Assembly: GCA_900550105.1 (NCBI GenBank) | Contig: URQW01000005.1 | Location: 1-64,000 of the forward strand | Direction of reading: 5' to 3' | DNA: 64,000 nucleotides | DNA from: an uncultured Pelosinus sp. | GTDB lineage: Bacteria > Bacillota > Negativicutes > UMGS1260 | Shown: positions 31,599 through 40,721 of the stretch, piece by piece | Layout of the letters: every line of letters starts with the position of its first letter | Numbering within the stretch: position 1 is the first letter of the stretch | The notes under the pieces: generated by a model | The model's input: only the letters and a program-made list of their open reading frames with translations | Databases searched by the model: none | What the model was told of the DNA's origin: nothing | Position numbers and translations under genes: made by a program

Positions 31599-32687
31599 TT
31601 ACTTCTTGTCTAGCGCTTTCGTAAGAGAGTCTGGTACAAAGAGCAGACGAATCGGCAGATTGGAAGCGCCGGGCGGTGAAAAAGTAACCCATAGCGACTT
31701 ACCGGACTGATACGTGCCGAACAGTTCCGCCGCAGTAATCGTATCAGCGCCAAACACCGGCTGATCTTTCGGAGTCAATACAGGCGGTTGAATCTTAAAA
31801 TCATACTTAATCCCTAAAGCACCGCCATAATCGCCGCCAAGCGGATTTAGATACCCTTTAAAGGTTTGTTTGCCATCAATAGAAGGCATAAATACATGAT
31901 ACATGACACCGTAATTGCCATAATTCATCACAGGGCGACCACTCGTCGCATCTGTGCCGATCACATAAGGATCTACTTCATTATCGGCTAGCGTAATTAC
32001 GACGGAACCATCTTGGGGCGGATTGTAGACCGCATTAGGGATAAGCAGCTTATCACGACCAGCAAAGGTACCGCGCAGCGCTGTCTCATCATTCGGCAAT
32101 ACTTTTAGCGATTTAATCGTTTCCTGTTTATACTTTTCCGGTACCATAACCGTTTTTACGGTTATGGGTTGATCGACTTTAAAGTCAAAAATACCATTTA
32201 CGAGTTCATCTGGTTTTACCGTCATTTTCTGTAAAGGCTCCCAGAGCAAAGAACTGCCGCCTGCCGGTACCGACACCGTATAAGCTTCATGGCGATCCGC
32301 CAAGTAATCCAGTTGCGCGTCCTTGCCAATTAAACCGTAAGCAAGACCGGGACCGGAGAAACCATAACGATACACATTAATGTTAGCTTCTTTTGTACCG
32401 TGATTTTCAAGTAATACTAAAATCTTTTTCGGCTCTTTCGTACCATTCACATGGTGAAAAAAGAGTCGTACATCGCCATGCACTTTATCTTCGTATAGAA
32501 CGCCATCGGCTGGCGCCGTTTCTGGACTGTCTGATAATAGCAGCGTGCCACCATACTGCGTAGTCGTCAAAGCCCATTCCGGTGAATCGACAAATACTTT
32601 ATCAGGTAGCGGGGCTGATGCAGCAAAGCCAGCACTTTGTCCCAAGAGCATTACAGCAGAACTAAGAAGTACTAATAATTTTTTCAT
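31599..32687 (-). CDS. secreted protein of unknown function
   Basis: A 362-residue protein that I do not recognise. Residues 1-23 (MKKLLVLLSSAVMLLGQSAGFAA) form a classical Sec signal peptide without a lipobox. The mature part is rich in beta-strand-like segments (LRGTFAGRDKLLIPNAVYNPP, GSVVITLADNE, VMNYGNYGVMYHVFMPSIDG) and has no cysteines, which suggests an all-beta extracytoplasmic domain. It is transcribed alone from a strong promoter, divergent to the metallophosphoesterase gene. An extracellular or cell-envelope role is inferred. Confidence 0.7.
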   Translation of the reverse strand: MKKLLVLLSSAVMLLGQSAGFAASAPLPDKVFVDSPEWALTTTQYGGTLLLSDSPETAPADGVLYEDKVHGDVRLFFHHVNGTKEPKKILVLLENHGTKEANINVYRYGFSGPGLAYGLIGKDAQLDYLADRHEAYTVSVPAGGSSLLWEPLQKMTVKPDELVNGIFDFKVDQPITVKTVMVPEKYKQETIKSLKVLPNDETALRGTFAGRDKLLIPNAVYNPPQDGSVVITLADNEVDPYVIGTDATSGRPVMNYGNYGVMYHVFMPSIDGKQTFKGYLNPLGGDYGGALGIKYDFKIQPPVLTPKDQPVFGADTITAAELFGTYQSGKSLWVTFSPPGASNLPIRLLFVPDSLTKALDKK

Positions 32688-32710
32688 GTCTCGTCCCCCT
32701 TATCTCGTTT

Positions 32711-32739
32711 ATTATAGCAAAGGCTCTTCTGTCTGTAAA
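32711..32739 (-). promoter_or_regulatory. promoter of the secreted protein gene
   Basis: On the minus strand TTTACA (-35) and a perfect TATAAT (-10) are separated by 17 bases, a near-consensus sigma-A promoter 24 bases before the start codon. AAGGGGGAC serves as ribosome-binding site. Confidence 0.8.
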
Positions 32740-32769
32740 CGGAAGGCATTAGAGCGAAAGGAAGATCGA

Positions 32770-33906
32770 ATGAAAAAAGGAGTCATGCTTTTCTATGGTT
32801 TTTACGCCTTGGCCCACATCTACATAGGCTTTCGTCTCACAGGATTGCTCAAACTGTCCGCTTTGGGCACGGGGCTGCTCTGGGCTACGCTTTTCTTGTT
32901 GTTTTTTGCTTTTCTACTTGGCAGAAAAATCTCTTCATCGGCAAAACTGGCGAATATTTTTCTGAAAACAGGTGCTTATTGGTTCGGCATTTCCTACTAT
33001 TTAGTGCTCTTTCTCCTGCTTGGTGAAGCGCTGTTATTTCTGCATCGCCGCCACCCCTTTCTGCCGCCTGTTTTTCTCGCCACCCCTCGCCTAAGCGCCT
33101 TGTTCTTATTCTGTTTACTAAGCTTGATTCTCCTCTGGGGCGCTTACCAAGCGCGTACGGTAAAAATCCGCTCCTACAAGCTTGCTATCGCTAAACCTGC
33201 CGGTTCTCTTACATCGCTGCACATCGCCTTCGCAGCAGATCTACACTTAGGCAGCATCATTACGAAAAAAGACCTACAGCGCTTTGTGAAATCCCTAGAA
33301 ACGTTGCAACCTGACCTCATTTTACTAGCTGGCGACATCATTGACGGCGACGCCTTTACTTGCCGTCCGATGCTGCCGCTATTAAAAAAGCTCCAAGCTC
33401 CCTATGGCATCTATGCTGTATTAGGCAATCATGAGTACCTCAATGGGCAAGTTCAAGAAATTACCGCTTTATTAACGCAAGCTGGAATTCGTGTCTTGCG
33501 CGATGAAATAGTGATCCTCGCCAATAACTTAGTATTGGCGGGACGTGACGATAACACCAGCAAAACCTTTACCGGCAAAGACCGCCTCTCCCTAAACAGC
33601 CTGCTAACAAAGGCCGATCGCCGCCTTCCTATTTTGCTATTAGATCATCAACCGATCGAATTAGACAAAGCCCGGACGGAAGGAGTCGATCTCCATCTGT
33701 CCGGGCATACTCACTACGGTCAATTATTTCCGAATAGCTTGATTACAGGCAAAGTATTTGAAGTCGATTGGGGCTATCGCCAAAAAGAAACTCTGCAAAT
33801 TCTCGTCACCTGCGGCTTCGGAACGTGGGGCCCGCCGCTACGCATTGGCAGCCAGTCAGAAATCATTGATCTTACGATTACTTTTGCCGACCCGATCATC
33901 CCGTAA
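32770..33906 (+). CDS. membrane-anchored metallophosphoesterase
   Basis: A 378-residue protein of the YaeI/YkuE calcineurin-like phosphoesterase group. Four membrane segments lie in the first ~135 residues (about 5-24, 26-46, 63-85 and 105-125). The catalytic domain follows, with the two-metal motifs ADLHLG, LAGDIIDGD, LGNHEY and SGHTHYGQ all intact. Relatives act on phosphodiester or UDP-lipid substrates at the membrane. The substrate here is unknown. ATG 32770 behind AAAGGAAG was chosen; the frame is open to 32545 but that part lies over the divergent gene. Its last 11 bases overlap the convergent deacetylase gene. Confidence 0.85.
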   Translation: MKKGVMLFYGFYALAHIYIGFRLTGLLKLSALGTGLLWATLFLLFFAFLLGRKISSSAKLANIFLKTGAYWFGISYYLVLFLLLGEALLFLHRRHPFLPPVFLATPRLSALFLFCLLSLILLWGAYQARTVKIRSYKLAIAKPAGSLTSLHIAFAADLHLGSIITKKDLQRFVKSLETLQPDLILLAGDIIDGDAFTCRPMLPLLKKLQAPYGIYAVLGNHEYLNGQVQEITALLTQAGIRVLRDEIVILANNLVLAGRDDNTSKTFTGKDRLSLNSLLTKADRRLPILLLDHQPIELDKARTEGVDLHLSGHTHYGQLFPNSLITGKVFEVDWGYRQKETLQILVTCGFGTWGPPLRIGSQSEIIDLTITFADPIIP

Positions 33907-34690
33907 AGGGAGTAACGAAGCAGGCCTTCCAAAGGCGCAGCTTGAATTCGAGCAGCCCCCAACGCGGCCGATGCATATTTACTCGTTTTAGCCGATACGG
34001 TTCATCGCCAGCAAGCCAATACCCGGAAACGCCGGAGCAGGCGCCGCGATACCCCGCTTCTTTGAGCAAAGCAAAAGATTCTTGATCATAAGAACCGAAG
34101 GGATAAGCCAAAAATTCTACAGGTCGCCCCAGTTTGGCCTCTAGCGCCGCTTTCGATCCGGCAATTTCCTGCTGTTTTTGCGGCAATGGCGTTTCCGCTA
34201 AGGCTACGTGATTTAACGTGTGCGAACCGATTTCGATGCCGCGCTGTTGCATATCTTTAATTTGATCCCACGTAAGATATTCCTCTTGTCCGATCGAATT
34301 TACAATGACAAAAACAGTACCGCGAAAGCCCTGCTGTTCCATGAGCGGCAAGGCCGCCGTATAATTATTGGCATACCCATCATCAAAAGACAGCACGATC
34401 GGCTTGTCTGGCAGTGTCCCCCGCCCAGCCTGAGCTTCAGCCACTTCATGGAGTGAAACCGTATGATAACCGGCCGCTTTAAGATAGGCTAACTGCTCTG
34501 TAAATTCGGACGGTGAAATTCGATAATCTTCCTCTAGATCACTGGGATCATGCTCAGCCACTTCATGATAAGCAATAATCGGCACGCCGCTGTGATAAGC
34601 CACATGCCACTTTGCCAGCAAAATTCCCAAAACAAGTAAACCAACAAGTAAAAGCGCTTTTTGCGGCTTTGACAGAGATTTATTTCTCAT
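33896..34690 (-). CDS. membrane-anchored polysaccharide deacetylase
   Basis: A 264-residue NodB-type carbohydrate esterase family 4 protein. One N-terminal helix (about 11-30) anchors it with the catalytic domain outside. The motifs are PIIAYHEV, the metal site SFDDGY (D about 102-103), SHTLNHVAL and the C-terminal AYPFGSYDQ. It would remove N-acetyl groups from peptidoglycan or another cell-surface sugar. ATG 34690 overlaps the whiA stop by 4 bp (ATGA), so it is the last gene of the rapZ-yvcK-whiA unit. Confidence 0.88.
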   Translation of the reverse strand: MRNKSLSKPQKALLLVGLLVLGILLAKWHVAYHSGVPIIAYHEVAEHDPSDLEEDYRISPSEFTEQLAYLKAAGYHTVSLHEVAEAQAGRGTLPDKPIVLSFDDGYANNYTAALPLMEQQGFRGTVFVIVNSIGQEEYLTWDQIKDMQQRGIEIGSHTLNHVALAETPLPQKQQEIAGSKAALEAKLGRPVEFLAYPFGSYDQESFALLKEAGYRGACSGVSGYWLAGDEPYRLKRVNMHRPRWGLLEFKLRLWKACFVTPFTG

Positions 34691-35643
34691 AAGGGTCCTC
34701 TTTCCGGTAAGTTTTTCGCGATTTCCGCTAATTTGCGCAGACGATGATTCATTCCTGATTTGCCAACCGTCCCCCCCAAATGATCGACCAGTTCCTGTAG
34801 CGTCGCCTCAGGAAAATTCAGACGTACTTCCGCTGCTTCCCGCAGATTCGCCGGGAGACTCCCCAGTCCTTGGTAGGCTTCAATTTGTTTAATAAATTCA
34901 ACCTGACGAAAAGCAGCATCAACGGTTTTTTGCAAATTTGCCGTCTCGCAATTGACGAGACGATTGACTTGATTGCGCATGTCCTTGACTTTGCGAACTT
35001 TTTTAAAAGTCTTGACTGCTTCGCTAGCGCCAATGAGCCGCAAAAAAGCTTCCACGGCATCGCCATCTTTTAAATATACAATAAAGTCAGCTTTGCGATC
35101 GGTCATACGGGCAGGAAACTGAAAATACTTCATGAGACCTACCAACGTTTTTGCATATTCTTCACTACTTGTAACAAGCTCTAAATGATAATCGCCTTCG
35201 GGGCGATTCACTGAACCGCCGCCGAGAAAAGCGCCGCGAAGATAGCCCTTCCGACAGCAGGCCTTCCGAAAAAAAGCCTTGTCCTGCCCAGAGTAAATAC
35301 CGCCTTCGCGCATCAAGCCGAGCTGTGCCAACAGTTCCATGACTTCTGGCGTTGGCATAATTTTAATCAAATAGCTATTATTTTTTTTGAGCCGACGGCC
35401 TTTCGAAACAACGACCTGCGTTTTCAATTGAAAACGCTGCTTTACTAAAACTAGAAATTTTCTAGCTACAGCAGCGTTCTCTGTCGTAAAATTAATTCCC
35501 AGTGTCTGGTTGCCGCCAATTACCATGTTGCCGCCCATGCGCATCAAAGAAGCCAGTTCAGCAACTAGGCAGCAACTTTTACCACCCACCATGCGGGCCA
35601 GTTCATTTTTTACCGTATTCGAAAAGGAAATGGGAAAAGACAT
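34687..35643 (-). CDS. whiA: DNA-binding protein WhiA
   Basis: A 318-residue protein with an N-terminal LAGLIDADG-like domain that has lost nuclease function (GAFLGGGSVNRPEGDYHLEL) and a C-terminal helix-turn-helix (about 255-310, LREAAEVRLNFPEATLQELVDHLGG...SGMNHRLRKL). WhiA controls sporulation genes in actinomycetes and affects division and chromosome segregation in Firmicutes. It is the third gene of the conserved rapZ-yvcK-whiA cluster. The start is ATG 35643 behind AGGTGAGA. Confidence 0.96.
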   Translation of the reverse strand: MSFPISFSNTVKNELARMVGGKSCCLVAELASLMRMGGNMVIGGNQTLGINFTTENAAVARKFLVLVKQRFQLKTQVVVSKGRRLKKNNSYLIKIMPTPEVMELLAQLGLMREGGIYSGQDKAFFRKACCRKGYLRGAFLGGGSVNRPEGDYHLELVTSSEEYAKTLVGLMKYFQFPARMTDRKADFIVYLKDGDAVEAFLRLIGASEAVKTFKKVRKVKDMRNQVNRLVNCETANLQKTVDAAFRQVEFIKQIEAYQGLGSLPANLREAAEVRLNFPEATLQELVDHLGGTVGKSGMNHRLRKLAEIAKNLPERGPL

Positions 35644-35655
35644 ATTCTCACCTAA

Positions 35656-37017
35656 CTATTTATCGTCCTTTAATTCCTTGATATGTTCGCTAATTAAGTA
35701 GTAATCCAGTAGCTTCATGCGCTCTGAATTGGCTTTTAATTTATAAACCATCGACATAATCGTTCGTGACAGCCTAACAGGATCGTGACGGACAAGATTT
35801 GTCTCACTGATTAGATTAGCCTGTACGACTTTTACACCTAATTTTTCAATAGCGGCAATGTCTTCCGCCATAACGGGTCGCGCGCCTTGCTGCGCATAAA
35901 CTTCCTGCAGTTCTGGCGCAACCTTTTGGCTATTGACTACCACATAGTCAATGCAAGGACCCACATGATCGAGAATCGCTTTGACATGATCGTACGCTGT
36001 AAATCCGTCCGTTTCCCCAGGCTGGGTCATGACATTGCAAATATAAATTTTTACGGCATCGCTTTGGCGCAGCGTTTCCGCCATTCCCCGAATCAAGAGA
36101 TTAGGCAATACGCTCGTATATAGACTGCCTGGTCCTAAAATGACAGCATCGGCTTCGGTAATCGCTTCCAGCGCTGCTTGTACCGGTTTCACATCAGGCG
36201 GCACAATATCGACGCGATGAATCCGTTTTTGCACGAGAGGAATCTGCGATTCCCCTTCCACAATGGTTCCGTCTTCCATAGTCGCCACAAGGCGAATCGT
36301 ATCAACGGAAGAGGGCAAAACCTGGCCGCGTACAGCCAAAACTTTACTGGATTTTTTCAAGGCTAGCTCTACATCGCCCAGCACTTCCGTCATGGCGGCA
36401 ATATACAGATTACCAAAGCTATGCCCCGCTAAATTCCCTGTACCGCCAAAACGGTGCTGAAACAACTTTTCCATGAGCGGTTCTGTATCGGCCAAGGCCA
36501 CAAGACAATTGCGTAAATCGCCTGGCGGAATCATGCCAAGATCCTGGCGTAAACGACCTGACGAACCACCATCATCAGCGACTGTCACAATGGCCGTAAT
36601 ATTGCTTGTAACGCTTTTGATCCCGCGTAGCAGTACCGATAAGCCTGTCCCACCGCCAATGACGGTAACACAAGGTCCACGATTCAATTTACGTTTTTCA
36701 AAAATCATCTCCACAAGCTTATCAGCGCCATCAGGAATGAGTACTGTCACAACCGATCGAATAATTTTGCGTGTGGCAAAAAGCATAATAATCAAACCGA
36801 CGACAATGGTTATAGATCCGGTTACGAAGGTTGCTGTGTAATCATATTTTCCGGTACTCAAATAGACCATGCGAAAAATGGTCTCTTCCACAAAGCCAAT
36901 ATACTTATAGTTAAACACCATGGCTAGGCCTAGACTTGCCGCAATAACACCGACAGAAAAAAGCAGTAGCCACCGTTTAAAATTCATGCCAGGATAAAGC
37001 CACTTCAAATAATGCAT
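35656..37017 (-). CDS. yvcK: YvcK family gluconeogenesis factor with membrane anchor
   Basis: A 453-residue protein of the CofD-like YvcK/YbhK family, which binds UDP-sugars and affects cell shape and growth on gluconeogenic carbon. The core begins near 113 with CVTVIGGGTGLSVLLRGIK and continues with VTVADDGGSSGRLR, GDLRNCLVALAD and FGNLYIAA. Unlike the B. subtilis protein, it carries about 110 extra N-terminal residues with two membrane helices (about 16-36 and 64-84), so it is predicted to be membrane-bound. The start is ATG 37017 behind GAGGTG, 3 bp after rapZ. Confidence 0.95.
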   Translation of the reverse strand: MHYLKWLYPGMNFKRWLLLFSVGVIAASLGLAMVFNYKYIGFVEETIFRMVYLSTGKYDYTATFVTGSITIVVGLIIMLFATRKIIRSVVTVLIPDGADKLVEMIFEKRKLNRGPCVTVIGGGTGLSVLLRGIKSVTSNITAIVTVADDGGSSGRLRQDLGMIPPGDLRNCLVALADTEPLMEKLFQHRFGGTGNLAGHSFGNLYIAAMTEVLGDVELALKKSSKVLAVRGQVLPSSVDTIRLVATMEDGTIVEGESQIPLVQKRIHRVDIVPPDVKPVQAALEAITEADAVILGPGSLYTSVLPNLLIRGMAETLRQSDAVKIYICNVMTQPGETDGFTAYDHVKAILDHVGPCIDYVVVNSQKVAPELQEVYAQQGARPVMAEDIAAIEKLGVKVVQANLISETNLVRHDPVRLSRTIMSMVYKLKANSERMKLLDYYLISEHIKELKDDK

Positions 37018-37020
37018 CTA

Positions 37021-37899
37021 CTACACCTCAACGACATTATGCTGAATGTCTCTATGCTCCAAATTCACTTTGTAGCCTTTTTTACGCAATCCATCATGAA
37101 TTTGTCGCGCCACATAAACAGATCGATGCAGACCGCCCGTACAGCCAATAGCAATAATCAGCTGACTTTTTCCTTCTTTAATATAGTTAGGAATAAGAAA
37201 ATCGACAAGTCCGCCAAGCTTTTCCATAAACTGATGGGTAATGGGCCATTTGGCAATATACGCCGCCACATCGGTTTCTTCACCACTATGACGCCGCAGC
37301 GATTCGACATAAAAAGGATTCGGTAAAAACCGCACATCAAAGACCATGTCAGCATCAATCGGCATGCCATGTTTAAAGCCAAAGGAAACGACAGTAATAT
37401 TCATGCGTTCGTATTCCTGATCACTGGAAAAAAGGCGAATAATCCGCTCCTTTAACTGGCTAGTTGCGAGTTCCGACGTATCAATAATATGAGTTGCCCG
37501 ACCACGAATCGGCTCAAGTTTTTCCCGTTCTTTTAAAATACCTTCACTAATCCGTCCCTGCTGCGCCATAGGATGGCGACGACGCGTTTCTTTATAACGT
37601 CGAATCAGCGTTTCATCAGAGGCTTCTAGAAAGAGCACTTCATATAAATGGCCTTGTGTCTCCATCTCTTCTAAGGTAGCCACAAGCGAGTCAAAAAATT
37701 CACCGCCGCGAATATCCACAACCAGGGCAATCTTATGAACGCCACCGCCCGACTGTGCGCACAAGTCAAAAAATTTGGAAATCAGCATGGGCGGTAAATT
37801 GTCGACACAAAAATAGCCTAAGTCCTCCATAGCGCGAACAACCTGTGTTTTACCGGCTCCAGACATGCCGGTGATGATCACTAAACGAATATTATCCAT
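37021..37899 (-). CDS. rapZ: RNase adapter / nucleotide-binding protein RapZ
   Basis: A 292-residue P-loop protein. Walker A is ITGMSGAGKT (about 9-18) and the C-terminal domain holds GCTGGLHRSVYVA, which binds amino-sugar metabolites in the family. In E. coli RapZ steers RNase E to a small RNA of glucosamine metabolism; in Firmicutes (YvcJ) the role is less clear. It is the first gene of the cluster with yvcK and whiA. Confidence 0.96.
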   Translation of the reverse strand: MDNIRLVIITGMSGAGKTQVVRAMEDLGYFCVDNLPPMLISKFFDLCAQSGGGVHKIALVVDIRGGEFFDSLVATLEEMETQGHLYEVLFLEASDETLIRRYKETRRRHPMAQQGRISEGILKEREKLEPIRGRATHIIDTSELATSQLKERIIRLFSSDQEYERMNITVVSFGFKHGMPIDADMVFDVRFLPNPFYVESLRRHSGEETDVAAYIAKWPITHQFMEKLGGLVDFLIPNYIKEGKSQLIIAIGCTGGLHRSVYVARQIHDGLRKKGYKVNLEHRDIQHNVVEV

Positions 37900-37981
37900 A
37901 AATATTTACCACCTCCTGCAAAAATAACCAACTAAAAGAGTAACAAATAAACCTAAACAAAACTTTATTTATAAATTATGG

Positions 37982-38719
37982 TTAAAATACGACTTTATGC
38001 GTACGATTACTGCGCCGATTTAAATGATCTAGAATTCGCTCAACCGATGTATTTAAGACTTGTTCTGCTGGAATTCCATGGGTAGAAAGAATCTCTTGCG
38101 CTGCGCCAAAATCAGCCACCGTATCAGCAAAATGGCTATCAGAACCAACAACAAGCTTCGTACCATACAATTTAGCCAAATTCACGATATTGTGGCAATG
38201 GGGTTCGCTCCCCTTGCGCGCAGCCGTTAGTGAGCAATTGTTTATTTCAAGCGCCACATCTAACTCCGCTGCCGCTTGCACAATAATTGCTTCATCCATC
38301 AAATATTCTGGATTACCAGGATGGACAATAATATCAACAAAACGATTTTTCATCGCATTAATGAGCATCATCGTATTTTCGTCCATCGAACCATAAGGGG
38401 CGCAAAAAGTATGCAGACCAGCTGCTACTACGTCAAGCTTTGCTAAACGATCGTCATCAAGGTCTAGTCCGCCATCACGATTCATAATATTAGCTTCAAT
38501 CCCTTTTAAAATTCGAACACCATGCACCCGATTCGGAATCGCCACTTGATTACTAAAGTGATAAGCACAGGGAGCTCCAGGCATACTTGGACCATGGTCT
38601 GTCAAAGCAATCATTTCTAGCCCTTCCTTTTTCGAAGCAGCCTGAGCAATTTCTAATACCGTACTATAGGCATGACCGCTGGAAATGGTGTGAACATGCA
38701 AATCAGCGATAAATTTCAC
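37982..38719 (-). CDS. PHP-domain phosphoesterase (YcdX type)
   Basis: A 245-residue trinuclear metal hydrolase of the PHP family. The metal-binding motifs are ADLHVHT (residues 5-11), ALTDHGPS, GIEANI, HPGNPEYL and VGSDSHFA, in the order of YcdX-like phosphatases. The physiological substrate is unknown. GTG 38719 was chosen because AGGAAGGTG lies six bases upstream and because it gives the usual start right before the first metal motif. An ATG seven codons earlier lacks a good site. Confidence 0.88.
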   Translation of the reverse strand: MKFIADLHVHTISSGHAYSTVLEIAQAASKKEGLEMIALTDHGPSMPGAPCAYHFSNQVAIPNRVHGVRILKGIEANIMNRDGGLDLDDDRLAKLDVVAAGLHTFCAPYGSMDENTMMLINAMKNRFVDIIVHPGNPEYLMDEAIIVQAAAELDVALEINNCSLTAARKGSEPHCHNIVNLAKLYGTKLVVGSDSHFADTVADFGAAQEILSTHGIPAEQVLNTSVERILDHLNRRSNRTHKVVF

Positions 38720-38795
38720 AAAAATCACCTTCCTCATCACTTTTCACTACAATTATAGGACAGAGCGGTCAAAAAAGCAAAGCCTCCTTCCTGTC

Positions 38796-39521
38796 TTAGC
38801 GAAAGAGGCTGATGATTTGATCCATCTGGAGGTACTGCTCAGCAAGAGCGGCTAACGAATCGGTTTTTTCGGTACTGACATCAATCGATGGTGAGAAAGG
38901 AAACTTACCTAGTGTAGGAATAGCGGCAAGTCGTTCAATATAGTCGGCATTGGTTGACTCTAATACTCCAGTTTTTTCTTTATTCCATCCGTTATAAATC
39001 AGGCCTTGCCAGTCGACGCCGCGCTGACGACCATATTCTGCCGTGAGCAAAACGTGATTAATCGCGCCAAGATTCGGCCAGGTTACAAGTAGGGTAGGAA
39101 GCTGTAGCTCTCGCATAAAATCAATCAACAAATAGTCTTCCCAAAGAGGTGACGTAATCCCGCCAACTCCTTCTACTAAAACAAACTCATGACGCTGCTG
39201 CATTATAGCGACCGCCTGTAATAAAACATTCACATCGACAGTAATACCACTGACTTTTGCCGCTACAGCCGGAGTGAGAGCTGGCTCCAAACAAAGCGGA
39301 TTGACTAACTCTCGCTCCGCTTCGCCAAGACCGGCCGCTTTCATGAGAAACGACGCATCCTCTGACAGAAGCCGACCGCCAGCGTTGCGAACACCGCCTG
39401 AAGCTACGGGTTTGACAACCCCCACATCAAGCCCCCTCGCTTGCAGTGCCGCTGCGATTGCCCCGGTAATTACTGTCTTGCCAACTTCTGTACTTGTCGC
39501 TGTAATAAATAAACCAGCCAC
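38796..39521 (-). CDS. bioD: dethiobiotin synthetase
   Basis: A 241-residue ATP-dependent enzyme that carboxylates and closes 7,8-diaminopelargonate to dethiobiotin. The P-loop-like TATSTEVGKTVITGAI is at about 7-22, the lysine motif VVKPVASGG near 35-44, and VEGVGGITSPL near 115-126. It is the last gene of the biotin unit, 15 bp after bioF. bioA and bioB are not in this window. Confidence 0.95.
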   Translation of the reverse strand: MAGLFITATSTEVGKTVITGAIAAALQARGLDVGVVKPVASGGVRNAGGRLLSEDASFLMKAAGLGEAERELVNPLCLEPALTPAVAAKVSGITVDVNVLLQAVAIMQQRHEFVLVEGVGGITSPLWEDYLLIDFMRELQLPTLLVTWPNLGAINHVLLTAEYGRQRGVDWQGLIYNGWNKEKTGVLESTNADYIERLAAIPTLGKFPFSPSIDVSTEKTDSLAALAEQYLQMDQIISLFR

Positions 39522-39536
39522 ATTTTCGCCTTCCTT

Positions 39537-40721
39537 CTATAAGTCTGTTGTGAGTAGCTTCATATCTTGCAGTACCTGCCCAATCTTTTGGGCCGCCACG
39601 GTCAAATCGTCTTTACTGTGTGCCGCCGTTACGGTCAGACGCAATCGACTGCTCCCTTGTGGCACTGTAGGCGGACGAATTGCCGAAACAAGCAAGCCTG
39701 CCGCTTCTAATCTTTTCGCAGCTTCCATCGTGTTAGCGGCATCGCCGATTAAAATCGGTATAATCGCTGTTTCACTCATCATGATTGGTACCTTGTAGGA
39801 CTGTAATAGCGATTTAAAATACTCACTTTTCGCTGCAAGGATTTGAACAATTTCCGGCTCAGCCACTAAAACATCGAGCGCTGCCGCTGCCGCTGCCAAA
39901 GTTTGCGGCGCCAAAGCCGTCGAGAAAATAAAACTACGTGATCGATTCATTAGATAGTCAATCAGTAGAGTTTTGCCAGCAACAAAGCCGCCTTCCGCCG
40001 CAAGCGACTTGCTGAGTGTCCCCACCTCTAAATGAATGCGACCCTTTAACCCAAAATGAGCGGAAGTTCCTTTGCCGCCTGGTCCAATCACGCCAGTGGC
40101 ATGAGCGTCATCGACCATAAGCAAAGCATCATACTGTTCGCCTAACGCCACAATCTCAGGCAATTTAGCAATATCACCATCCATACTGAAAACACCATCA
40201 GTTACAATGAACCGCTGTCCTGCACAAGGCGTCACTGCAAGTAGCTCAGCCAAGTGGTCCATGTCACTATGACGGTATACGACAGTTTTTCCTTTTGCCA
40301 AACGGCAACCATCAATGATGCTCGCGTGATTTAAAGCATCACTGAATACAATGTCTTGTTCGCCAACCATGGCGCTGACAATTCCCAGGTTCGCCATATA
40401 GCCTGTATTAAAAATCAAAGCAGCTTCCGTTTCTTTGAACTGTGCCAACTTTGCCTCAACAAGTCTGTAGCCGCTGTGATTGCCGCTCGTCAAGCGCGCT
40501 CCGCCCGAACCAGTTCCGTAGGCTACCGCTTCACGCGTCTGTGACATGACGGTTTCGTGGTGAGTCAGTCCAAGATAATTATTGGAAGAAAATAAAATAT
40601 ATTCCTTGCCATCTTTTCGCACTCGCGCTGGCGTAACTGGTTCAAAGTCCACTAAGCGCCGCCGCAGCTTATTATCATCAAGCGCCGCTAACTGTGCCGC
40701 CATTTCATCGAATTTTTTCAT
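39537..40721 (-). CDS. bioF: 8-amino-7-oxononanoate synthase
   Basis: A 394-residue PLP enzyme that condenses pimeloyl-CoA with L-alanine. The alpha-oxoamine synthase signatures are present: NNYLGLTHH, GSGGARLTSGNHSGYRLVE, DDAHATGVIG and the PLP-binding lysine in GTLSKSLAAEGG. It overlaps the end of bioW by 17 bp. Since BioW makes free pimeloyl-CoA, BioF here should use the CoA ester. Confidence 0.96.
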   Translation of the reverse strand: MKKFDEMAAQLAALDDNKLRRRLVDFEPVTPARVRKDGKEYILFSSNNYLGLTHHETVMSQTREAVAYGTGSGGARLTSGNHSGYRLVEAKLAQFKETEAALIFNTGYMANLGIVSAMVGEQDIVFSDALNHASIIDGCRLAKGKTVVYRHSDMDHLAELLAVTPCAGQRFIVTDGVFSMDGDIAKLPEIVALGEQYDALLMVDDAHATGVIGPGGKGTSAHFGLKGRIHLEVGTLSKSLAAEGGFVAGKTLLIDYLMNRSRSFIFSTALAPQTLAAAAAALDVLVAEPEIVQILAAKSEYFKSLLQSYKVPIMMSETAIIPILIGDAANTMEAAKRLEAAGLLVSAIRPPTVPQGSSRLRLTVTAAHSKDDLTVAAQKIGQVLQDMKLLTTDL

